DNA of 64,000 nt, taken from positions 3,224,001 to 3,288,000 of the forward strand of contig NZ_JAGSYB010000001.1 of NCBI RefSeq assembly GCF_025685415.1. The letters are read 5' to 3'. The notes beneath the pieces were generated by a model, which ran no database searches, was not told the origin of the DNA, and was given only the letters and a program-made list of their open reading frames with translations. Of the stretch, positions 44,410-53,115 are shown piece by piece. This stretch comes from Terriglobus aquaticus. Lineage in GTDB: Bacteria > Acidobacteriota > Terriglobia > Terriglobales > Acidobacteriaceae. Made by a program: the position numbers and the translations under genes. How positions within the stretch are numbered: the stretch's first letter is position 1; every line of letters begins with the position of its first letter.

Positions 44410-46500
44410 ATGACTGGTTTCCGGGCGCCGAACTTTCTCCGCTATGGCGCGTTTTGCGTGTCGTTGTTTCTTTCTGTCTCTTGGGCGCAGAGCCCCTCCC
44501 CGGCAAGCACGGGTGGCGCAGCGGCCCCTGCGGCTCCGGTGTCAGCGAGCACGGCGGCGGTCACTGCCGCCACGGCCGCAACTGCTGCTGCCGCGACACC
44601 TGCGGCCAACGGGGCGCAGCCCGGCCAGCCCACTGCTCCCTCGCCACAGACTGCGAGCAAAATCGCGGCGCTACCCGCACCGTTCCCGCCGGGTTTGATC
44701 CAGGGCATCGACATCCCTGCGCAGTCGCGGGCGATCCTGTCGCACCTGAGCGAGATCGTTCGCTACTACCGCATGACGGCGGTGCCGATCCAGAAGCTGG
44801 GCGAGCCCAGCGACGTACTCTACGCACAGCAGACGCAGGCCGAGGCAATGCAGATCGGCCAGACTGCCTTCAAGGCTGCCCGTAGCCAAGCCGCGTTCCT
44901 GGCGCGCATTCCTAACCCGAAGGCTTCGCCCGGCGACACCAGCAGCCCGCCTCCGCAGGAGGCAAACAAGATCGCCGAGGTGCTGCGCAACAACGCGCAA
45001 CGGCTTTCCGATCTGCAGACACAGGATGCCTCACTGACGCAGCAGATTGCGCACGCGCGTGCCGCGCAACGCGGCACCCTGCTGGACCAGCAGGGTGACC
45101 TGGAGGGCCAGATCAAGCTGCTGAGCGCGGTGGTCGGCGCCCTGCAAAAGGTGGCGCTCACTTCCACGGCGAACCAGGGCGGATTGCAGGGCAACATCGA
45201 CCAACTGCAGAAGTCTGTGCCGGAGCTGGTGAACTCTTCGCAGAAGACGGTCCCGGCAACGGTGGAAAGCATCGCGTCCATTCGCGATGCCGGTGTGACG
45301 ACGCAGGGCACGGTGCTCTTTCAACTGCTGAGCACGGAGCGGGCCATTGATGAGCGCGTGAAGACGCTGCAGATGCTGCACGACCAGGCCGACGATCTGC
45401 GCAAGCCGCTGCTGGATGTGTTGAAGGCGACCATGGCCGAGAGCCAGCGCATCGCGGCCGACACGGGCGCATCCACGGCGGACCTCGCGAGCAAACGCAA
45501 GACCTACGACGCCCTGGCCGACGCATTCACCACGCTGAGTGACGTGGCGGTGCCGCTGAGCCAGGAGGTATTGCTGCTGGAGCAGGCGCAGGCCACCTAC
45601 GGCAGTTGGCGGGCGTCCGTGGCGTCGACCGAGAGCACGGTGCTGCATGCGCTGCTGGTGCGCGTGGTGCTGATTGCGCTGGCGCTGGGCGTGATCTTCG
45701 CCTTCGGAGAACTGTGGCGCCGCGCGACCACGCGCTATGTGCAGGACACGCGACGTCGGCGACAAATTCTGCTGATCCGAAGGATCGTGATTGGCTTCCT
45801 CACGGGACTTGTGCTCATCTTCGGCTTTGTGACGCAGTTCAGTTCGCTGGCCACGTTTGCGGGCTTCATCAGCGCGGGCATTGCGGTGGGTCTGCAGACC
45901 ATCCTGTTGTCGGTGGCGGCGTACTTCTTCATCGTGGGTCGCTACGGCGTGCGTGTGGGCGATCGCATCACGGTGGCGGGCGTGACCGGCGAGGTGGTGG
46001 AGGTTGGCCTGGTGCGCTTCTACATGCTGGAGCTGACGGGCACCGGGACCGAGCTGCACACCACGGGGCGCGTGGCGGTGTTTGCCAACTCCGTGCTGTT
46101 CCAGACGGGAACGCCGCTATACAAACAGATTCCGGGAACGGAGTACGCCTGGCACGAGTTGACGCTGAAGTTCAAGCCGGTGGAAGGATACGAGGCCGCG
46201 CTGAAGCAGGTGCAGGGCATCGTGCAGGGCGTGTTCGAGACGTACAAGGCCAAGCTGGAGGCGCAGCACCGCAGTGTGGAGACGTGGCTGGACACGGCCA
46301 TCCAGGCGCCGGAGATCGAGTCGCGCCTGCAACTGACCGACGCTCCGCAATTTGCCGTGCTGTATCCGGTGGAGATCGAGCACGCGTCCGAGGTGGATCA
46401 GCAGATCATCCAGGCCCTGCTTCGCGCCACGGCACAGCAAACGGAGCTGGGCCAGGTGATCGACGGAACGCCCACGGTCAAGGCGGTGGTGAAGAGCTAA
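44410..46500 (+). CDS. MscS-family mechanosensitive ion channel with large periplasmic domain
   Basis: This 696-residue membrane protein has a signal peptide (cleavage after SWAQ) and a low-complexity Ala/Pro/Thr segment (about 22-85). A long helical, coiled-coil-like periplasmic region (about 90-400) follows, then several membrane helices (about 415-520) and the MscS pore-lining helix and beta domain (RYGVRVGDRITVAGVTGEVVEVGL, VFANSVLF). The alpha/beta C-terminal domain lies in the cytoplasm. This is the layout of the MscK/YbdG-like large MscS proteins, which open upon hypo-osmotic shock. It is convergent with the next operon. Confidence 0.9.
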   Translation: MTGFRAPNFLRYGAFCVSLFLSVSWAQSPSPASTGGAAAPAAPVSASTAAVTAATAATAAAATPAANGAQPGQPTAPSPQTASKIAALPAPFPPGLIQGIDIPAQSRAILSHLSEIVRYYRMTAVPIQKLGEPSDVLYAQQTQAEAMQIGQTAFKAARSQAAFLARIPNPKASPGDTSSPPPQEANKIAEVLRNNAQRLSDLQTQDASLTQQIAHARAAQRGTLLDQQGDLEGQIKLLSAVVGALQKVALTSTANQGGLQGNIDQLQKSVPELVNSSQKTVPATVESIASIRDAGVTTQGTVLFQLLSTERAIDERVKTLQMLHDQADDLRKPLLDVLKATMAESQRIAADTGASTADLASKRKTYDALADAFTTLSDVAVPLSQEVLLLEQAQATYGSWRASVASTESTVLHALLVRVVLIALALGVIFAFGELWRRATTRYVQDTRRRRQILLIRRIVIGFLTGLVLIFGFVTQFSSLATFAGFISAGIAVGLQTILLSVAAYFFIVGRYGVRVGDRITVAGVTGEVVEVGLVRFYMLELTGTGTELHTTGRVAVFANSVLFQTGTPLYKQIPGTEYAWHELTLKFKPVEGYEAALKQVQGIVQGVFETYKAKLEAQHRSVETWLDTAIQAPEIESRLQLTDAPQFAVLYPVEIEHASEVDQQIIQALLRATAQQTELGQVIDGTPTVKAVVKS

Positions 46501-46539
46501 GCTGCTTCCCGCCGGACCACACGACAGCGGCTGGGCTGC

Positions 46540-47346
46540 TCAGGTTCGGCTGAGGAGGGCTCCTGTAGCATCTGCGGTGGTCTTGCTGGTGCTGGCTGTC
46601 TTGCCCGTGTCGTCCGCCGCATCTTTGTCGGTCCGGGTCAGGTAACGATGCAGCAGTTCTGCCGTTTCGGCGGAGCGCAGCTGCATCAGTTCGCTGGCGC
46701 GCTCCACACGCGCGGGATCGGGCTGCATGGGATTGTCCGGACATGGGATGCGAGCCAGGCCCTCGATAAGGAAGATCTGCTCGAAGTAGGACATGAAGGC
46801 GATCTCGGCCGAAATCAGATCTGAAAGTGCGCCCTGGGTTTTGCCGAGCGGCCCCGTGATAAAGGTCGCAATGAAGCTGAGAGTGCCAAGCCCGGCAAAT
46901 ACCAGGCTGTAGTCCAGCTTGTGCGAGTAGACGGCATAGCCGACCGCAAAGACGAACAAAGACATGCCCAGCCAAAACATGGCCTGGTTCATGATGTTGA
47001 TCTTTTTGTAGGTGCTGGTGGCGTGCTTCATGGTGTCTTTCAGGGTCTGGACCGTGAACATGCCAAGCTCCATGTTGCGCTCCGCCTGGGCACGATACTG
47101 CTTGGCCATCTCCTGCTGTAGGAGTCCTTGAAGGGCAGGGTCCTGCGGAGGCTGCGCGGCGGACTGCGGCCAGGGCGAGCCCATGAGCGGCGGCGACTGG
47201 CCGGCGAGCGCGGCTTGCAGTTCTTCTGGCGACAGATGGACACCCTCGGACTTCAGCGTTCCATCGGGGTCCTGGAAGAGGCGGTTGGCGAAGTCGCGAT
47301 CCAGCTTCGCGCGTCCGACCACGTTCCACACATCCTGCTGGCTCAT
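46540..47346 (-). CDS. Unknown 2-TM protein with leader-peptide-like N-terminal domain
   Basis: Residues 1-50 of this 268-residue protein (VVGRAKLDRDFANRLFQDP, SEGVHLSPEELQAAL) resemble the Nif11/NHLP leader-peptide-like domain of certain precursor peptides. A Pro/Gln linker, an amphipathic helix (about 80-118), two membrane helices (about 122-140 and 147-167) and a helical, polar C-terminal half follow, with a Thr/Ser/Ala-rich end. Two helices followed by a soluble helical domain resemble SLATT-type or TRADD-N-associated 2TM modules of bacterial conflict systems, but this is only a topological likeness. It starts 24 bases after the stop of the preceding gene and is probably the second gene of a two-gene operon. 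Confidence 0.78.
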   Translation of the reverse strand: MSQQDVWNVVGRAKLDRDFANRLFQDPDGTLKSEGVHLSPEELQAALAGQSPPLMGSPWPQSAAQPPQDPALQGLLQQEMAKQYRAQAERNMELGMFTVQTLKDTMKHATSTYKKINIMNQAMFWLGMSLFVFAVGYAVYSHKLDYSLVFAGLGTLSFIATFITGPLGKTQGALSDLISAEIAFMSYFEQIFLIEGLARIPCPDNPMQPDPARVERASELMQLRSAETAELLHRYLTRTDKDAADDTGKTASTSKTTADATGALLSRT

Positions 47347-47370
47347 AGATCTCCTCGGGTGCGGCTAAGT

Positions 47371-47883
47371 CTAGTGGACCTGCAGGGTAGCAAGCATCTG
47401 CTGCACGGTGGGCAGGAACTGATCGAAGTGGCTGGACTGACCGGTGTACGCCACGGTGCAGGCGCGGTTACCCAGCAGAAAGGCAAACAGCAGAACCCGG
47501 TTGGGCTGCCCGGCGGGTGGCTGGGGCGGCGTCTGGCACAGAGCGCGAAAGGCCTGCTGGCCGGCGAGGGTCGAGGGACCAGACTCCGCCACCTGGATCC
47601 GCGCCTGCATGGCCATGGTCTGCCAGGTCTGCACGATGCCGTCCAGCGTGGTGCCGGCAAACACCGGCTGCACGGTGACCGTCAGGTTCTCCTGGAACGG
47701 ATCCTGCGGACCCTGCTGCGGCGAGCCGAACCAGGCGACGAAGGTGAAGGGCGTGGCCTGCTCCTGGGTCATCCAGGTGTTCGGGTAGTCCATGCGCACG
47801 CCGTGCACCAGGTTGAGATAGGGCACCCACGCCGGCGCTGCCGCGGGCTGCTGGGCGAAGGGTCCGAACGGTGGTGTTCCCAT
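47371..47883 (-). CDS. PsbP/DcrB-like domain protein
   Basis: This protein of about 170 residues has the pattern of a Mog1p/PsbP/DcrB-like fold. YLNLVHGVRMDYPNTWMTQEQ leads in, a middle segment ENLTVTVQPVFAGTTLDGIV follows, and the terminal helix FDQFLPTVQQMLATLQ is placed as in that family. No signal peptide is obvious in the chosen start (MGTPPFGPF). The open frame extends 28 codons further upstream without better support, and no clear ribosome-binding site was seen. It precedes the 2-TM protein by 24 bases and probably forms an operon with it. Function unknown. Confidence 0.75.
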   Translation of the reverse strand: MGTPPFGPFAQQPAAAPAWVPYLNLVHGVRMDYPNTWMTQEQATPFTFVAWFGSPQQGPQDPFQENLTVTVQPVFAGTTLDGIVQTWQTMAMQARIQVAESGPSTLAGQQAFRALCQTPPQPPAGQPNRVLLFAFLLGNRACTVAYTGQSSHFDQFLPTVQQMLATLQVH

Positions 47884-48032
47884 GGCGAGGTGACCCTGGC
47901 AGCAGATTTGGCGACGTGGTTGGGCGCGTGCTGACTTGCCCCGGATTATAGGGGTCAAAGCCTGCAAAAATGCTGACTTTTGGCGGCGTGAGTCAGATGC
48001 TTACGGAACGTCGCCGTTACGCATAGGTGGGC

Positions 48033-48992
48033 TTAGGCCTTCGCGTCGCCTGCGGCCTCGAGTGCGCCACGTGCGAGGTCGCGGAAGGTGTCACGCAGGG
48101 CGTCGGGTGAGTGGATCACAATGCGGCGGCCGGTGCTGAGCAGCATGGCGGCGAACATCTCCAGTCTGTCGCGGCTGCAACGCAGGCGAGTGCCTCCGTT
48201 GTCCGGCTCGATGGCGATGCGGCCCGCCGGAAAGCTGCCCCTCACCTCTTCGATCGGCATGTCGATCCAAACGTCGATCTGGTAGGTGGACTGGAAGAAT
48301 GGCATGCGTTCGGCGAAGTAGCGCCGGGCGTCGAAGTCTGCCGGCCTCTGGAAGGTGGGGCTGCAGAGTTCCAGGTGCTCCACGCGGTCCAGGCGAAAGG
48401 TGCGGAGCGCCGCGCGGTGCAGGTCGCGACCCATCAGGTACCAGCGATCGTCGGTGTGCAAGAGGGCGTAGGGTTCCATCTCGCGGCGTGAGGCGACATC
48501 GGCGTGCGAGCGATAGTCGAAGCGAACGCGGCGACAGGCCCGGATGGCAGTGGCCGCGCGCGTGAGGCTTTCGACGGAGGTGGGGACCACCCACGGTCCG
48601 GGCTCGATGGCGACGACCTCCGCGACGGCGTCCATGCTTTCTCGCAGCGCTTGCGGCAGAACGCGGGCCAGCTTGGCGCGTGCGCCCTCGGTCGCTGGCG
48701 CAAATGCGGCCAAGCCGATCTCCTTTAGCGCCTGCAAGCCGAGCGACAGGGCAAAGGCCTCTTCGTTGGTAAGCACGAGCGGTGGCAGGCGATAGCCGGG
48801 CCGCAGGCGGTAGGCGCCGCCCACGCCGGCGGTGGAGTCCACCGGGATGCCGAGATCCTTGAGCCGGACGATGTAGCGCTGCACCGTTCGGAGGTCGACT
48901 TCAAGCCGCTCCGCAAGTTCTGCGCCGGTCACGCGATCGCGCGCCTGCAGGATTTCCAGCGTGGTGAAGACGCGCATGATCGGGTCGTACAT
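48033..48992 (-). CDS. YafY/WYL-domain transcriptional regulator
   Basis: This 319-residue regulator has an N-terminal winged helix-turn-helix (about 6-60, with ELAERLEVDLRTVQRYIVRLKDLGIPV), a linker with GYRLPPLVLTNEEAFAL, and a WYL ligand-sensing domain (about 140-215, RVRFDYRS, RRMEPYALLHTDDRWYLMG). A C-terminal WCX-like segment follows. WYL domains sense nucleotides or single-stranded DNA in several defence and stress regulators. It diverges from the dinB gene with fewer than 100 bases between start codons, so it may regulate that gene. Confidence 0.92.
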   Translation of the reverse strand: MYDPIMRVFTTLEILQARDRVTGAELAERLEVDLRTVQRYIVRLKDLGIPVDSTAGVGGAYRLRPGYRLPPLVLTNEEAFALSLGLQALKEIGLAAFAPATEGARAKLARVLPQALRESMDAVAEVVAIEPGPWVVPTSVESLTRAATAIRACRRVRFDYRSHADVASRREMEPYALLHTDDRWYLMGRDLHRAALRTFRLDRVEHLELCSPTFQRPADFDARRYFAERMPFFQSTYQIDVWIDMPIEEVRGSFPAGRIAIEPDNGGTRLRCSRDRLEMFAAMLLSTGRRIVIHSPDALRDTFRDLARGALEAAGDAKA

Positions 48993-49085
48993 GGGCCTGA
49001 TTCTTTCTTCAATCTACGACACAGGCTGTCGGCAATGGTTTGTAGGTTGAATCTCGAGCCCAGGCAGGGCGAAGGAGAAGTGGAG

Positions 49086-49586
49086 ATGGCACAGGCGGAG
49101 ATGGCAGGGGACAGGAAGACGGGCGATTGTCCATGCACCCAGGCGCAGGTTCTGGAGCACTGGCAGGGGCATCGCAGGTTGACTCGCAAGGTAATCGAGG
49201 CTTTTCCGGAGGATCAGATGTTCACGTTCACCCTTGGCGGTATGCGCACGTTTGGCGCAATGGTTCACGAGTTCCTGGGCATGGCTCTGCCGGTGGCGAA
49301 CCAGGTAGCGACCGGCACGTGGGGCGACCCAATCGCCGAGAAGCCGACCGACAAGGCCGGGCTGCTGCGGCTGTGGGACGAGCATACGGCCAAGATCGAT
49401 GCGATTGTGCCGGCTATTGCACCCGAGCGCTTCCACGAGAAGATCAAGATCTACGAGCAGTACGAGGTGACTGGCATGGAGGCCATTCAGTACACGGTCG
49501 ACAACGAAATCCATCATCGCGGGCAGGGGTATGTGTACCTGCGAGCGTTGGGCTTCGAGCCGCCGGCGTTTTACGACCGTAGCTAG
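49086..49586 (+). CDS. DinB-family protein
   Basis: This 166-residue four-helix-bundle protein belongs to the DinB/YfiT-like superfamily. The three metal-binding His positions are visible in HWQGHRR (near residue 24), MVHEFLGMA and EIHHRGQGY. Members bind a divalent metal and include thiol transferases and DNA-damage-induced proteins of unknown activity. The ATG at 49086 is preferred with AAGGAGAAGTGGAG just upstream; an upstream in-frame ATG at 49035 and a later one at 49101 are alternatives. It diverges from a WYL regulator and ends at a bidirectional terminator. Confidence 0.88.
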   Translation: MAQAEMAGDRKTGDCPCTQAQVLEHWQGHRRLTRKVIEAFPEDQMFTFTLGGMRTFGAMVHEFLGMALPVANQVATGTWGDPIAEKPTDKAGLLRLWDEHTAKIDAIVPAIAPERFHEKIKIYEQYEVTGMEAIQYTVDNEIHHRGQGYVYLRALGFEPPAFYDRS

Positions 49587-49612
49587 GCTCTGGACTGTTG
49601 CGCAAAGGAAGA

Positions 49613-49634
49613 GGCGCGGCCGTGGCCGCGCCTT
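49613..49634. terminator. Bidirectional terminator between dinB-like and fabF genes
   Basis: AGGCGCGGCC, GT and GGCCGCGCCT form a 10-bp stem, with TTCGTG on the plus side and TTCCTTTG on the minus side. Confidence 0.8.
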
Positions 49635-49656
49635 TCGTGCGCTTCGCGCGGAGACG

Positions 49657-50997
49657 TTACTCGTCCCAGCGCTTGAAGATGAGCGAGCCGTTGGTGCCAC
49701 CGAAGCCGAAGGAGTTCGACAGAGCGTAGGGCATTGACGCCTCCACCGGCTTGTTCGGGACGTAGTTCAGCCGGCACTCCGGATCCACGTTGTCCAGGTT
49801 GGTGGTCGGCGGGACGATGCCCTTCTGCATGGCCATCAGCGTGATGCCGGCTTCCAGGCCGCCCGCGCCGCCGAGCAGGTGGCCGGTCATGGACTTGGTC
49901 GAACTGACCAGAAGTTCATGGTTCAGGGCGCGCTCACCAAACACGTGCTCCAGGCCTTTGGATTCCATGGCATCGCCCAGCGGGGTGCTGGTGGCATGGG
50001 CATTTACGTAAGTGATCACGTCTGGCTGCAGGTTTGCAGATTTCAGGGCGGCCAGAACGGCGCGCTTGCAGCCTTCGCCTTCCGGCGCCATGCCGGTCAT
50101 GTGGAAGGCGTCGGCGCTCATGCCGTAGCCGACCACCTCACCCAGGATCTTTGCGCCGCGGGCCTTGGCGAACTCCAGCTCTTCCAGGATGAGGATGCCG
50201 GCGCCTTCACCGACCACGAACCCATCGCGATCCTTGTCCCAGGGACGGGAGGCGCGCGTCGGGTCGTCGTTGCGAGTGGAGAGGGCTTTCATGTTGGCAA
50301 AGCCGGCCACGCTGAGCGGCGTAATGGCGGCTTCCGTGCCGCCCGCGATCATGGCGTCGGCATCGCCGCGCTGAATGATGCGGAAGGCATCGCCGATGCT
50401 GTGCGCGCCGGTGGTGCAGGCGGTGGCGGCAGCCTCGTTCGGTCCCTTGGCGCCGTACCGAATGGACACATGCCCGGCGGCCAGGTTCACGATTGTGGCC
50501 GGGATGAAGAAGGGCGACACCTTGCGGGGGCCACCGTTCATCAGGTTGGTGTGCTCGCGTTCGATCACATCGAACCCGCCGATGCCGGAACCGATGTGAA
50601 CGCCGATGCGCTCGGCGTTCTCTTCGGTCACCTGCAGGCCGGAGTGCTGCATTGCCTCGGCGCTGGCGGCCAGGGCGAAGTGAATAAAGCGGCCCATCTT
50701 GCGGGCCTCTTTTTTGTCGATGAACTGGTGCGGATCGAAGTTCTTCACTTCGGCGGCGAAGCGGACCGAGTGGCCTTCCAGCGGATAGGCCGTGATCTCG
50801 GCCATACCGCTGCGGCCCGCCACCAGGCTGTCCCACACCTCGTTTGCAGTGTTGCCGATACCGCAAATGAGGCCGATGCCGGTAACCACCACCCGGCGAG
50901 CGGGGATGAAGCGCCCATTCGCCGTCTCGTGTTGCTGTGCTGCTGTCGAACTTTCCGCCACGGAAGTGCCTTCCCTCACCGTTGCGCCCTCAGGCAC
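49657..50997 (-). CDS. fabF: 3-oxoacyl-[acyl-carrier-protein] synthase II
   Basis: This 446-residue condensing enzyme of fatty acid synthesis elongates acyl-ACP with malonyl-ACP. The catalytic Cys lies in AATACTTGAHSIG, and the two His residues lie in NAHATSTPLGD and KSMTGHLLGGAGG. The final motif is NSFGFGGTNGSL. Similarity begins at RRVVVTGIGLI, so about 34 N-terminal residues rich in Ser/Thr/Ala are an extension compared with the usual 410-415 residues, or the true start is later. It starts two bases after the acpP stop codon. Confidence 0.95.
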   Translation of the reverse strand: MPEGATVREGTSVAESSTAAQQHETANGRFIPARRVVVTGIGLICGIGNTANEVWDSLVAGRSGMAEITAYPLEGHSVRFAAEVKNFDPHQFIDKKEARKMGRFIHFALAASAEAMQHSGLQVTEENAERIGVHIGSGIGGFDVIEREHTNLMNGGPRKVSPFFIPATIVNLAAGHVSIRYGAKGPNEAAATACTTGAHSIGDAFRIIQRGDADAMIAGGTEAAITPLSVAGFANMKALSTRNDDPTRASRPWDKDRDGFVVGEGAGILILEELEFAKARGAKILGEVVGYGMSADAFHMTGMAPEGEGCKRAVLAALKSANLQPDVITYVNAHATSTPLGDAMESKGLEHVFGERALNHELLVSSTKSMTGHLLGGAGGLEAGITLMAMQKGIVPPTTNLDNVDPECRLNYVPNKPVEASMPYALSNSFGFGGTNGSLIFKRWDE

Positions 50998-50999
50998 CG

Positions 51000-51242
51000 T
51001 TACTTCGCCTTGGTGTGCGATTCGATGTAGTCGGTCGCGTCTTTCACCGTCTTGATCTTCTCGGCGTCTTCGTCGGGGATCTGGATGTCGAAGGCTTCTT
51101 CAAACTGCATGACCAGCTCGACCACGTCCAGCGAATCGGCGCCCAGGTCTTCCTGGAACGACGCGCCCGGGGTGACCTCGGCCTCGTCCACCTGCAGTTG
51201 TTCCACGATGATGCTCTTTACCTTCTCGTCCACGGTTGCCAT
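51000..51242 (-). CDS. acpP: Acyl carrier protein
   Basis: This 80-residue acyl carrier protein has the phosphopantetheine-attachment serine in [16 protein letters not shown], near residue 40. Length and acidity are typical. CAGGAGAG lies upstream of the ATG. It is directly followed by fabF, the common acpP-fabF pairing. Confidence 0.97.
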   Translation of the reverse strand: MATVDEKVKSIIVEQLQVDEAEVTPGASFQEDLGADSLDVVELVMQFEEAFDIQIPDEDAEKIKTVKDATDYIESHTKAK

Positions 51243-51573
51243 GTGTGTTCTCTCCTGAGGGTCTGATGCTCGAAATGTTGCGGCCCTGGTACGTCCGATG
51301 CGCCTGTCCGGTTCGGGACAAGGAACAGTGGGGTACGCTCCGGTGTTCCGCCCGTGCCTTCCGGTTCAGGCGCTTGCCGCCTATGGCAGTGTACAGACCT
51401 GTCGCTTTCCATACCAGCAGACCAGGCGGATCGCGGTGAGCAACGCCATATTACGCAAGGAGTTGGCTTACAATGCTGCCATCCCTTTCTAACCTGTACG
51501 GTTTGTTCGATTTTCTGGATGCGGGTCGTTGAGGTCGTCCGAGCATGCCACTTTCTCTCTGCGGTACGGAAGC
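51243..51573. other. Intergenic region between acpP and the diguanylate cyclase gene
   Basis: These 331 bases separate divergent genes and hold their promoters. A possible -10 element TACAAT lies near 51469-51474, but no well-spaced -35 box was recognised. No gene is supported here. Confidence 0.45.
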
Positions 51574-53052
51574 ATGAACAGCCTGTTGCTGCCCGACCTG
51601 TTTGCCATGGCGGTGCTCCTGTCCGTGCTGTGGCTGGTGCGGCGGCGCTACCCGCAGCACGACATCCGGCTATGGATGTCGGCGCTGCTGCTGATCCTGC
51701 TGGAGAGCGTGGCGCGCATCCTGTACGGCATGCACTTGCCGACGGGACCGCACCGGGCGCTGCATGCGATCGCGCTGGACGCCTACCTGTTGGCAGGGAT
51801 GTTGTTTCTGCGCTCGTCGGTGCGTGGCCTGCAACGGCTGCCGCGCGCGCACCTGTATTTCGTGCTGTTGACGGCGCCTGGCGTGGTGCTCGCGACCGTG
51901 TATGGGTGCGATGTGAACAGCCGCCTCGTGTACGAGGCGACCACCGTGGCCGGCGTCGTTCTGACCGCTGCCAGCACCATCGCGTTGCGCCGCCCCCGCC
52001 GCTACCTAGTGGGGCTGATCGCGGTGTGGGCACCCGCAACGTATGCCGCCTTCACGCATTCGCCGCGGATTGTCACCTATCTGCTGCTGGCCGGGGTATA
52101 TCTGGCCACGGCAGTCACCTTCGGGTGGAGCCTGCCCCGCTCCAGCAGCGGCAGAGTTGCGGTTGTGGTGGGGTTCGTGGTGTGGGGCGGTTGCTTCGCG
52201 ACGCATCCGTGGATTGCAAGTATGCATCCGCAATGGGTCGCGCTGGCGAGCGAAGTCTGGAACATGCAGAAGTTCCTGATCACGGTGGGTCTGCTGCTGA
52301 TCCTGTTCGAACGGCAGGTGGAAAGCAACGAATGGCTGGCGCTGCACGACCAGTTGACCGGTTTGCCCAATCGTCGCCTGTTTGAGGATCGCCTGGGCAG
52401 CGCGATCGCGCGTGCAGAACGCGATGGAACGGCGCTGATCCTGTTCTACATGGACCTGAACAACTTCAAGGAAGTGAACGACACCCTGGGTCACGACGTG
52501 GGAGACACCCTGCTGTGCAAGGTGGCGGAGAGCCTGCAGCAGGTGGTGCGCCGGACCGACACGCTGGCCCGGATGGGTGGTGACGAATTTGTGCTGCTGG
52601 CCACCGATGTACAGGTAGGAAACCCCGCGCGGAAGGAAGGGCGTTGGGCTCGCCTGCGCGACAGCGGCGAGCGCCGGGCGGCCAATCCGGCGACGGCAGC
52701 GAAAGATGGCCGGCCAAGCTCGTCGCCCAAAGTCGCAAGCCGTTCTGATCTGCAGGTATCGGCGGAACAGACGTTGGACGGTGACAGCCACAGCCGCATG
52801 GTGCAGCAGGCGTTGAGCATTGAGCAGACGATTCGCACTGCCGTGAACCGGCCAGTGAAGATCTGGTCGCGCGCCGGGACGCACACGCTTGAGGCTTCGG
52901 CCAGCATCGGTTCAGCCATGTACCCGATGGACAGCACCGATCCGGATGAGCTGTGCCGCATCGCGGATCAGCGCATGTATCAGGAAAAGGGGCGCGACCC
53001 TGCAAGCAGGGCCGGCCTGGAACGGATGCTCTCGCTGCTGACGACCAAGTAG
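51574..53052 (+). CDS. Membrane diguanylate cyclase (GGDEF)
   Basis: This 492-residue protein makes cyclic di-GMP. An N-terminal sensor region of about seven or eight membrane helices (residues 1-240) is followed by a GGDEF domain: HDQLTGLPNRRLFEDRL, FYMDLNNFKEVNDTLGHDVGD, the inhibitory RxxD site RRTD, and GGDEF intact in RMGGDEFVLL. About 55 residues of basic, low-complexity sequence are inserted after GGDEF and before the helix QALSIEQTIRTAVNRP; the domain then finishes normally with SASIGSAMYP and ADQRMYQEKG. The ATG at 51574 follows ACGGAAGC. Confidence 0.92.
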   Translation: MNSLLLPDLFAMAVLLSVLWLVRRRYPQHDIRLWMSALLLILLESVARILYGMHLPTGPHRALHAIALDAYLLAGMLFLRSSVRGLQRLPRAHLYFVLLTAPGVVLATVYGCDVNSRLVYEATTVAGVVLTAASTIALRRPRRYLVGLIAVWAPATYAAFTHSPRIVTYLLLAGVYLATAVTFGWSLPRSSSGRVAVVVGFVVWGGCFATHPWIASMHPQWVALASEVWNMQKFLITVGLLLILFERQVESNEWLALHDQLTGLPNRRLFEDRLGSAIARAERDGTALILFYMDLNNFKEVNDTLGHDVGDTLLCKVAESLQQVVRRTDTLARMGGDEFVLLATDVQVGNPARKEGRWARLRDSGERRAANPATAAKDGRPSSSPKVASRSDLQVSAEQTLDGDSHSRMVQQALSIEQTIRTAVNRPVKIWSRAGTHTLEASASIGSAMYPMDSTDPDELCRIADQRMYQEKGRDPASRAGLERMLSLLTTK

Positions 53053-53115
53053 GTGCGCGGGGGCTGCCCGACAGGCGCTGTGCGTTCGGTTCTTTCTCAG
53101 CGCGGCTGCGTCGAC

